Positions 51,501 through 62,139 of a stretch of DNA of 64,000 bases are shown here, one piece after another. The first letter of the stretch is position 1. Each line of letters begins with the position of its first letter. The DNA lies in NCBI GenBank assembly GCA_954871525.1, contig OX940864.1:3466001-3530000 (forward strand). Reading direction: 5' to 3'. The translations under genes and the position numbers were made by a program. The notes beneath the pieces are model-generated. The model ran no database searches and was not told the DNA's origin. It saw nothing but the letters and a program-made list of their open reading frames with translations. This DNA is from Parietaria judaica (lineage: Eukaryota; Streptophyta; Magnoliopsida; Rosales; Urticaceae).

Positions 51501-52817
51501 TTTTCATGCAAAAATATGCAAGGATTAAATTGTTGACGAGAAATGCCATAGGAAATGCTAGCATTTCCTATAGCATTTCTTTATTTTACATTGTTTACGA
51601 CCTAAAATGTCGAACCAATTGAAAAAATAATGATTTTAGTGCTTATACATTGGAATTTGAATATAACAAGAGTTCTCATGCAAAAATATGAAAGGATTAA
51701 ATTGTTGACGAGAAGAGCCATAGGAAATGCTATAGCATTTCCTATAGCATTTCTTTATTTGACATTTTTTACAACCTTAAATTTTGAACCAATTGAAAAA
51801 ATAATGATTTTAGGGCTTATACATTGTAATTTGAATATAACAAGAGTTCTCATGCAAAAATATGCAAGGATTAAATTGTTGACGAGAAATGCCATAGGAA
51901 ATGCTAGCATTTCCTATAGCATTTCTTTATTTTACATTGTTTACGACCTAAAATGTCGAACCAATTGAAAAAATAATGATTTTAGTGCTTATAAATTGGA
52001 ATTTAAATATAACAAGAGTTCTCATGCAAAAATATGCAAAGATTTAATTGTTGACGAGAAATACCATAGGAAATGCTATAGCATTTCTTTATTTGACATT
52101 TTTTACAACCTTAAATTTTGAACCAATTGAAAAAATAATGATTTTAGGGCTTATACATTGTAATTTGAATATAACAAGAGTTCTCATGCAAAAATATGCA
52201 AGGATTAAATTGTTGACGAGAAATGCCATAGAAAATGCTAGCATTTCCTATAGCATTTCTTTATTTTACATTGTTTACGACCTAAAATGTCGAACCAATT
52301 GAAAAAATAATGATTTTAGTGCTTATACATTGGAATTTGAATATAACAAGAGTTCTCATGCAAAAATATGCAAGGATTAAATTGTTGACGAAAAATGCCA
52401 TAGGAAATGTTATAGCATTTCCTATAGCATTTCTTTATTTGACATTTTTTACAACCTTAAATTTTGAACCAATTGAAAAAATAATGATTTTAGGGCTTAT
52501 ACATTGTAATTTGAATATAACAAGAGTTCTCATGCAAAAATATGCAAGGATTAAATTGTTGACGAGAAATGCCATAGGAAATGCTAGCATTTCCTATAGC
52601 ATTTCTTTATTTTACATTGTTTACGACCTAAAATGTCGAACCAATTGAAAAAATAATGATTTTAGTGCTTATAAATTGGAATTTAAATATAACAAGAGTT
52701 CTCATGCAAAAATATGCAAAGATTTAATTGTTGACGAGAAATACCATAGGAAATGCTATAGCATTTCTTTATTTGACATTTTTTACAACCTTAAATTTTG
52801 AACCAATTGAAAAAATA
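48524..52817 (+). repeat. 4,294-bp unit (25 monomers), copy 2
   Basis: Every dimer start I checked from 48870 to 52728 lies exactly 4,294 bp after its partner, so the copies show no net length change. The first monomer again has CTCATGAAAAAATATGC. The few differences include TTGTTAACGACC near 50.73 kb, GGAATTTAAATAT just right of ATG 50936 on a background of GGAATTTGAATAT, and AAATGTTATAGC near 52.41 kb. The copy runs on into the 680-bp HOR. Confidence 0.95.
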
Positions 52818-55203
52818 ATGATTTTAGGGCTTATACATTGTAATTTGAATATAACAAGAGTTCTCATGCAAAAATATGCAAGGATTAAATTGTTGACGAG
52901 AAATGCCATAGAAAATGCTAGCATTTCCTATAGCATTTCTTTATTTTACATTGTTTACGACCTAAAATGTCGAACCAATTGAAAAAATAATGATTTTAGT
53001 GCTTATACATTGGAATTTGAATATAACAAGAGTTCTCATGCAAAAATATGCAAGGATTAAATTGTTGACGAGAAATGCCATAGGAAATGCTATAGCATTT
53101 CCTATAGCATTTCTTTATTTGACATTTTTTACAACCTTAAATTTTGAACCAATTGAAAAAATAATGATTTTAGGGCTTATACATTGTAATTTGAATATAA
53201 CAAGAGTTCTCATGCAAAAATATGCAAGGATTAAATTGTTGACGAGAAATGCCATAGGAAATGCTAGCATTTCCTATAGCATTTCTTTATTTTACATTGT
53301 TTACGACCTAAAATGTCGAACCAATTGAAAAAATATTGATTTTAGTGCTTATAAATTGGAATTTAAATATAACAAGAGTTCTCATGCAAAAATATGCAAA
53401 GATTTAATTGTTGACGAGAAATACCATAGGAAATGCTATAGCATTTCTTTATTTGACATTTTTTACAACCTTAAATTTTGAACCAATTGAAAAAATAATG
53501 ATTTTAGGGCTTATACATTGTAATTTGAATATAACAAGAGTTCTCATGCAAAAATATGCAAGGATTAAATTGTTGACGAGAAATGCCATAGAAAATGCTA
53601 GCATTTCCTATAGCATTTCTTTATTTTACATTGTTTACGACCTAAAATGTCGAACCAATTGAAAAAATAATGATTTTAGTGCTTATACATTGGAATTTGA
53701 ATATAACAAGAGTTCTCATGCAAAAATATGCAAGGATTAAATTGTTGACGAAAAATGCCATAGGAAATGCTATAGCATTTCCTATAGCATTTCTTTATTT
53801 GACATTTTTTACAACCTTAAATTTTGAACCAATTGAAAAAATAATGATTTTAGGGCTTATACATTGTAATTTGAATATAACAAGAGTTCTCATGCAAAAA
53901 TATGCAAGGATTAAATTGTTGACGAGAAATGCCATAGGAAATGCTAGCATTTCCTATAGCATTTCTTTATTTTACATTGTTTACGACCAAAAATGTCGAA
54001 CCAATTGAAAAAATAATGATTTTAGTGCTTATAAATTGGAATTTAAATATAACAAGAGTTCTCATGCAAAAATATGCAAAGATTTAATTGTTGACGAGAA
54101 ATACCATAGGAAATGCTATAGCATTTCTTTATTTGACATTTTTTAAAACCTTAAATTTTGAACCAATTGAAAAAATAATGATTTTAGGGCTTATACATTG
54201 TAATTTGAATATAACAAGAGTTCTCATGCAAAAATATGCAAGGATTAAATTGTTGACGAGAAATGCCATAGAAAATGCTAGCATTTCCTATAGCATTTCT
54301 TTATTTTACATTGTTTACGACCTAAAATGTCGAACCAATTGAAAAAATAATGATTTTAGTGCTTATACATTGGAATTTGAATATAACAAGAGTTCTCATG
54401 CAAAAATATGCAAGGATTAAATTGTTGACGAGAAATGCCATAGGAAATGCTATAGCATTTCCTATAGCATTTCTTTATTTGACATTTTTTACAACCTTAA
54501 ATTTTGAACCAATTGAAAAAATAATGATTTTAGGGCTTATACATTGTAATTTGAATATAACAAGAGTTCTCATGCAAAAATATGCAAGGATTAAATTGTT
54601 GACGAGAAATGCCATAGGAAATGCTAGCATTTCCTATAGCATTTCTTTATTTTACATTGTTTACGACCTAAAATGTCGAACCAATTGAAAAAATAATGAT
54701 TTTAGTGCTTATAAATTGGAATTTAAATATAACAAGAGTTCTCATGCAAAAATATGCAAAGATTTAATTGTTGACGAGAAATACCATAGGAAATGCTATA
54801 GCATTTCTTTATTTGACATTTTTTACAACCTTAAATTTTGAACCAATTGAAAAAATAATGATTTTAGGGCTTATACATTGTAATTTGAATATAACAAGAG
54901 TTCTCATGCAAAAATATGCAAGGATTAAATTGTTGACGAGAAATGCCATAGAAAATGCTAGCATTTCCTATAGCATTTCTTTATTTTACATTGTTTACGA
55001 CCTAAAATGTCGAACCAATTGAAAAAATAATGATTTTAGTGCTTATACATTGGAATTTGAATATAACAAGAGTTCTCATGCAAAAATATGCAAGGATTAA
55101 ATTGTTGACGAAAAATGCCATAGGAAATGCTATAGCATTTCCTATAGCATTTCTTTATTTGACATTTTTTACAACCTTATATTTCGAACCAATTAAATAA
55201 ATA
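51630..55203 (+). repeat. 680-bp four-monomer HOR, five copies plus one monomer
   Basis: Units start at 51630, 52310, 52990, 53670 and 54350, with an extra A monomer at 55030-55203. Lengths 174, 172, 162 and 172 sum to 680. The short monomer carries TTATAAATTGGAATTTAAATAT, AAAGATTTAATTG and GAAATACCATAGG, and the last monomer carries CATAGAAAATGC. From 52310, GACGAAAAATGCC and GACGAGAAATGCC alternate between successive units, giving a 1,360-bp super-period. Confidence 0.94.
51976..52137 (+). repeat. Reference 162-bp short monomer (one 12-bp sub-unit lost)
   Basis: The core reads GGAAATGCTATAGCATTTC and runs straight into TTTATTTGAC, so one copy of the 12-bp unit TATAGCATTTCC is missing and the right arm of the dyad is removed. 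This copy also has AAAGATTTAATTG in place of AAGGATTAAATTG. Other 162-bp copies lie near 6.96, 8.17, 9.37, 9.89, 22.34, 22.67, 26.81, 27.14, 28.52, 29.88, 35.41, 36.43, 38.83, 39.17, 43.82, 45.02, 47.78, 48.46, 49.32, 52.76, 53.44, 54.12 and 54.80 kb. Confidence 0.92.
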
Positions 55204-58200
55204 ATGATTTTAGGGCTTATACATTGTAATTTGAATATAACAAGAGTTCTCATGCAAAAATATGCAAGGATTAAATTGTTGACGTGAAATGCCATAGGAA
55301 ATGCTATAGCATTTCCTATACCATTTCTTTATTTTACATTTTTTACAACCTTGAATTTTGAACATATTGAAAAAATAATGATTTTAGGGCTTATACATTG
55401 GAATTTGAATATAACAAGAGATCTCATGCAAAAATATGCAAAGATTAAATTGTTAACGAGAAATGCCATAGGAAATGCTATAGCATTTCCTATAGCATTT
55501 CTTTATTTGCCATTTTTTACAACCTTAAATTTCGAACCAATTAAATAAATAATGATTTTAGGGCTTATACATTGTAATTTGAATATAACAAGAGTTCTCA
55601 TGCAAAAATATGCAAGGATTAAATTGTTGACGAGAAATGCCATAGGAAATGCTAGCATTTCCTATAGCATTTCTTTATTTTACATTGTTTACGACCTAAA
55701 ATGTCGAATTAATTGAAAAAATAATGATTTTAGTGCTTATACATTGGAATTAGAATATAACAAGAGTTCTCATGCAAAAATATGCAAGGATTAAATTGTT
55801 GACGAGAAATGCCGTAGGAAATGCTAGCATTTTCTATAGCATTTCTTTATTTTACATTGTTTACGACCTAAAATGTCGAACCAATTGAAAAAATAATGAT
55901 TTTAGTGCTTATACATTGGAATTTGAATATAACAAGAGTTCTCATGCAAAAATATGCAAGGATTAAATTGTTGACGAGAAATGCCATAGGAAATGCTATA
56001 GAATTTCCTATAGCATTTCTTTATTTGACATTTTTTACAACCTTATATTTCGAACCAATTAAATAAATAATGATTTTAGGGCTTATACATTGTAATTTGA
56101 ATATAACAAGAGTTCTCATGCAAAAATATGCAAGGATTAAATTGTTGACGAGAAATGCCATAGGAAATGCTATAGCGTTTCCTATACCATTTCTTTATTT
56201 TACATTTTTTACAACCTTGAATTTCGAACCAATTGAAAAAATAATGATTTTAGGGCTTATACATTGGAATTTGAATATAACAAGAGATCTCATGCAAAAA
56301 TATGCAAAGATTAAATTGTTGACGAGAAATGTCATAGGAAATGCTATAGCATTTCCTATAGCATTTCTTTATTTGCCATTTTTTACAACCTTAAATTTCG
56401 AACCAATTAAATAAATAATGATTTTAGGGCTTATACATTGTAATTTGAATATAACAAAAGTTCTCATGCAAAAATATGCAAGGATTAAATTGTTGACGAG
56501 AAATGCCATAGGAAATGCTAGCATTTCCTATAGCATTTCTTTATTTTACATTGTTTACGACCTAAAATGTCGAATTAATTGAAAAAATAATGATTTTAGT
56601 GCTTATACATTGGAATTTGAATATAACAAGAGTTCTCATGCAAAAATATGCAAGGATTAAATTGTTGACGAGAAATGCCATAGGAAATGCTAGCATTTTC
56701 TATAGCATTTCTTTATTTTACATTGTTTACGACCTAAAATGTCGAACCAATTGAAAAAATAATGATTTTAGTGCTTATACATTGGAATTTGAATATAACA
56801 AGAGTTCTCATGCAAAAATATGCAAGGATTAAATTGTTGACGAGAAATGCCATAGAAAATGCTAGCATTTCCTATAGCATTTCTTTATTTTACATTGTTT
56901 ACGACCTAAAATGTCGAACCAATTGAAAAAATAATGATTTTAGTGCTTATACATTGGAATTTGAATATAACAAGAGTTCTCATGCAAAAATATGCAAGGA
57001 TTAAATTGTTGACGAAAAATGCCATAGGAAATGCTATAGCATTTCCTATAGCATTTCTTTATTTGACATTTTTTACAACCTTATATTTCGAACCAATTAA
57101 ATAAATAATGATTTTAGGGCTTATACATTGTAATTTGAATATAACAAGAGTTCTCATGCAAAAATATGCAAGGATTAAATTGTTGACGTGAAATGCCATA
57201 GGAAATGCTATAGCATTTCCTATACCATTTCTTTATTTTACATTTTTTACAACCTTGAATTTTGAACATATTGAAAAAATAATGATTTTAGGGCTTATAC
57301 ATTGGAATTTGAATATAACAAGAGATCTCATGCAAAAATATGCAAAGATTAAATTGTTAACGAGAAATGCCATAGGAAATGCTATAGCATTTCCTATAGC
57401 ATTTCTTTATTTGCCATTTTTTACAACCTTAAATTTCGAACCAATTAAATAAATAATGATTTTAGGGCTTATACATTGTAATTTGAATATAACAAGAGTT
57501 CTCATGCAAAAATATGCAAGGATTAAATTGTTGACGAGAAATGCCATAGGAAATGCTAGCATTTCCTATAGCATTTCTTTATTTTACATTGTTTACGACC
57601 TAAAATGTCGAATTAATTGAAAAAATAATGATTTTAGTGCTTATACATTGGAATTAGAATATAACAAGAGTTCTCATGCAAAAATATGCAAGGATTAAAT
57701 TGTTGACGAGAAATGCCGTAGGAAATGCTAGCATTTTCTATAGCATTTCTTTATTTTACATTGTTTACGACCTAAAATGTCGAACCAATTGAAAAAATAA
57801 TGATTTTAGTGCTTATACATTGGAATTTGAATATAACAAGAGTTCTCATGCAAAAATATGCAAGGATTAAATTGTTGACGAGAAATGCCATAGGAAATGC
57901 TATAGAATTTCCTATAGCATTTCTTTATTTGACATTTTTTACAACCTTATATTTCGAACCAATTAAATAAATAATGATTTTAGGGCTTATACATTGTAAT
58001 TTGAATATAACAAGAGTTCTCATGCAAAAATATGCAAGGATTAAATTGTTGACGAGAAATGCCATAGGAAATGCTATAGCGTTTCCTATACCATTTCTTT
58101 ATTTTACATTTTTTACAACCTTGAATTTCGAACCAATTGAAAAAATAATGATTTTAGGGCTTATACATTGGAATTTGAATATAACAAGAGATCTCATGCA

Positions 58201-58490
58201 AAAATATGCAAAGATTAAATTGTTGACGAGAAATGTCATAGGAAATGCTATAGCATTTCCTATAGCATTTCTTTATTTGCCATTTTTTACAACCTTAAAT
58301 TTCGAACCAATTAAATAAATAATGATTTTAGGGCTTATACATTGTAATTTGAATATAACAAAAGTTCTCATGCAAAAATATGCAAGGATTAAATTGTTGA
58401 CGAGAAATGCCATAGGAAATGCTAGCATTTCCTATAGCATTTCTTTATTTTACATTGTTTACGACCTAAAATGTCGAATTAATTGAAAAA
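55204..58490 (+). repeat. 1,904-bp 11-monomer HOR, one full and one partial copy
   Basis: Units start at 55204 and 57108. The first has six 174-bp and five 172-bp monomers, total 1,904. Markers are TTGACGTGAAATGCC, GAACATATTG, TTGTTAACGAG, GAATTAGAATATAAC, GCCGTAGG, CTATAGAATTTCC, CCTTATATTTCG, CTATAGCGTTTCC and AACAAAAGTTCTC. The second copy diverges near 58.49-58.66 kb, where it becomes the 1,042-bp pattern. Confidence 0.92.
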
Positions 58491-58574
58491 ATAATGATTT
58501 TAGTGCTTATACATTGGAATTTGAATATAACAAGAGTTCTCATGCAAAAATATGCAAGGATTAAATTGTTGACG

Positions 58575-58616
58575 AGAAATGCTATAGGAAATGCTAGCAT
58601 TTCCTATAGCATTTCT
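58575..58616. repeat. Perfect 42-bp palindrome at a B-type dyad
   Basis: This is the B-type equivalent of the perfect A-type palindrome. The left arm begins AGAAATGCTATAGG and the centre is GCTAGC, with the right arm its exact reverse complement. The usual C in GCCATAGG is again T. Confidence 0.93.
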
Positions 58617-59015
58617 TTATTTTACATTGTTTACGACCTAAAATGTCGAACCAATTGAAAAAATAATGATTTTAGTGCTTATACATTGGAATTTGAATAT
58701 AACAAGAGTTCTCATGCAAAAATATGCAAGGATTAAATTGTTGACGAGAAATGCCATAGGAAATGCTTGCTAGCATTTCCTATAGCATTTCTTTATTTTA
58801 CATTGTTTACGACCTAAAATGTCGAACCAATTGAAAAAATAATGATTTTAGTGCTTATACATTGGAATTTGAATATAACAAGAGTTCTCATGCAAAAATA
58901 TGCAAGGATTAAATTGTTGACGAGAAATGCCATAGGAAATGCTATAGTATTTCCTATAGCATTTCTTTATTTGACATTTTTTACAACCTTATATTTCGAA
59001 CCAATTAAATAAATA

Positions 59016-59363
59016 ATGATTTTAGGGCTTATACATTGTAATTTGAATATAACAAGAGTTCTCATGCAAAAATATGCAAGGATTAAATTGTTGACGAGAA
59101 ATGCCATAGGAAATGCTATAGCGTTTCCTATACCATTTCTTTATTTTACATTTTTTACAACCTTGAATTTCGAACCAATTGAAAAAATAATGATTTTAGG
59201 GCTTATACATTGGAATTTGAATATAACAAGAGATCTCATGCAAAAATATGCAAAGATTAAATTGTTGACGAGAAATGTCATAGGAAATGCTATAGCATTT
59301 CCTATAGCATTTCTTTATTTGCCATTTTTTACAACCTTAAATTTCGAACCAATTAAATAAATA
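59016..59363 (+). repeat. Reference A-D dimer (174 + 174 bp)
   Basis: The second monomer (59190-59363) is D type. It has AGAGATCTCATGC (with AGATCT) in place of AGAGTTCTCATGC, GCAAAGATT in place of GCAAGGATT, tail GCCATTTTTTACAACC, and the ending AATTAAATAAATA in place of AATTGAAAAAATA. The preceding A-like monomer has the D-associated tail TTACATTTTTTAC. D monomers dominate 2.9-12.9 kb and recur at 21.4, 25.9, 38.2, 39.9, 41.1, 46.8, 51.1 and 55.4-63.3 kb. Confidence 0.92.
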
Positions 59364-62139
59364 ATGATTTTAGGGCTTATACATTGTAATTTGAATATAA
59401 CAAGAGTTCTCATGCAAAAATATGAAAGGATTAAATTGTTGACGAGAAATGCCATAGGAAATGCTATAGCGTTTCCTATACCATTTCTTTATTTTACATT
59501 TTTTACAACCTTGAATTTCGAACCAATTGAAAAAATAATGATTTTAGGGCTTATACATTGGAATTTGAATATAACAAGAGTTCTCATGCAAAAATATGCA
59601 AGGATTAAATTGTTGACGAGAAATGCCATAGGAAATGCTATAGAATTTCCTATAGCATTTCTTTATTTGCCATTTTTTACAACCTTAAATTTCGAACCAA
59701 TTAAATAAATAATGATTTTAGGGCTTATACATTGTAATTTGAATATAACAAAAGTTCTCATGCAAAAATATGCAAGGATTAAATTGTTGACGAGAAATGC
59801 CAAAGGAAATGCTAGCATTTCCTATAGCATTTCTTTATTTTACATTGTTTACGACCTAAAATGTCGAATTAATTGAAAAAATAATGATTTTAGTGCTTAT
59901 ACATTGGAATTTGAATATAACAAGAGTTCTCATGCAAAAATATGCAAGGATTAAATTGTTGACGAGAAATGCCATAGGAAATGCTAGCATTTTCTATAGC
60001 ATTTCTTTATTTTACATTGTTTACGACCTAAAATGTCGAACCAATTGAAAAAATAATGATTTTAGTGCTTATACATTGGAATTTGAATATAACAAGAGTT
60101 CTCATGCAAAAATATGCAAGGATTAAATTGTTGACGAGAAATGCCATAGGAAATGCTTGCTAGCATTTCCTATAGCATTTCTTTATTTTACATTGTTTAC
60201 GACCTAAAATGTCGAACCAATTGAAAAAATAATGATTTTAGTGCTTATACATTGGAATTTGAATATAACAAGAGTTCTCATGCAAAAATATGCAAGGATT
60301 AAATTGTTGACGAGAAATGCCATAGGAAATGCTATAGTATTTCCTATAGCATTTCTTTATTTGACATTTTTTACAACCTTATATTTCGAACCAATTAAAT
60401 AAATAATGATTTTAGGGCTTATACATTGTAATTTGAATATAACAAGAGTTCTCATGCAAAAATATGCAAGGATTAAATTGTTGACGAGAAATGCCATAGG
60501 AAATGCTATAGCGTTTCCTATACCATTTCTTTATTTTACATTTTTTACAACCTTGAATTTCGAACCAATTGAAAAAATAATGATTTTAGGGCTTATACAT
60601 TGGAATTTGAATATAACAAGAGATCTCATGCAAAAATATGCAAAGATTAAATTGTTGACGAGAAATGTCATAGGAAATGCTATAGCATTTCCTATAGCAT
60701 TTCTTTATTTGCCATTTTTTACAACCTTAAATTTCGAACCAATTAAATAAATAATGATTTTTGGGCTTATACATTGTAATTTGAATATAACAAAAGTTCT
60801 CATGCAAAAATATGCAAGGATTAAATTGTTGACGAGAAATGCCATAGGAAATGCTAGCATTTCCTATAGCATTTCTTTATTTTACATTGTTTACGACCTA
60901 AAATGTCGAATTAATTGAAAAAATAATGATTTTAGTGCTTATACATTGGAATTTGAATATAACAAGAGTTCTCATGCAAAAATATGCAAGGATTAAATTG
61001 TTGACGAGAAATGCCATAGGAAATGCTAGCATTTTCTATAGCATTTCTTTATTTTACATTGTTTACGACCTAAAATGTCGAACCAATTGAAAAAATAATG
61101 ATTTTAGTGCTTATACATTGGAATTTGAATATAACAAGAGTTCTCATGCAAAAATATGCAAGGATTAAATTGTTGACGAGAAATGCCATAGGAAATGCTT
61201 GCTAGCATTTCCTATAGCATTTCTTTATTTTACATTGTTTACGACCTAAAATGTCGAACCAATTGAAAAAATAATGATTTTAGTGCTTATACATTGGAAT
61301 TTGAATATAACAAGAGTTCTCATGCAAAAATATGCAAGGATTAAATTGTTGACGAGAAATGCCATAGGAAATGCTATTGTATTTCCTATAGCATTTCTTT
61401 ATTTGACATTTTTTACAACCTTATATTTCGAACCAATTAAATAAATAATGATTTTAGGGCTTATACATTGTAATTTGAATATAACAAGAGTTCTCATGCA
61501 AAAATATGAAAGGATTAAATTGTTGACGAGAAATGCCATAAGAAATGCTATAGCGTTTCCTATACCATTTCTTTATTTTACATTTTTTACAACCTTGAAT
61601 TTCGAACCAATTGAAAAAATAATGATTTTAGGGCTTATACATTGGAATTTGAATATAACAAGAGTTCTCATGCAAAAATATGCAAGGATTAAATTGTTGA
61701 CGAGAAATGCCATAGGAAATGCTATAGCATTTCCTATAGCATTTCTTTATTTGCCATTTTTTACAACCTTAAATTTCGAACCAATTAAATAAATAATGAT
61801 TTTAGGGCTTATACATTGTAATTTGAATATAACAAAAGTTCTCATGCAAAAATATGCAAGGATTAAATTGTTGACGAGAAATGCCAAAGGAAATGCTAGC
61901 ATTTCCTATAGCATTTCTTTATTTTACATTGTTTACGACCTAAAATGTCGAATTAATTGAAAAAATAATGATTTTAGTGCTTATACATTGGAATTTGAAT
62001 ATAACAAGAGTTCTCATGCAAAAATATGCAAGGATTAAATTGTTGACGAGAAATGCCATAGGAAATGCTAGCATTTTCTATAGCATTTCTTTATTTTACA
62101 TTGTTTACGACCTAAAATGTCGAACCAATTGAAAAAATA

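Larger units (their letters stand above)
57974..62139 (+). repeat. 1,042-bp six-monomer HOR, three full copies plus one partial, with an inserted dimer
   Basis: Units start at 57974, 59364, 60406 and 61448, and 59016-59363 is one extra A-D dimer. Lengths 174, 174, 172, 172, 176 and 174 sum to 1,042. The 176-bp monomer has a TTGC insertion in its core (58759-58780, 60149-60170, 61191-61212). Units at 59364 and 61448 share TATGAAAGG and GCCAAAGG; units at 57974 and 60406 lack both. The last copy stops before its 176-bp monomer. Confidence 0.92.

Noticed and set aside
59150..59165. Yeast-type origin consensus (WTTTAYRTTTW) in TTTTACATTTT, next to D monomers
   Set aside because: An 11-bp AT-rich degenerate motif is expected by chance in 27% G+C DNA, and nothing suggests a budding yeast. 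B tails (TTTTACATTGT) do not match.
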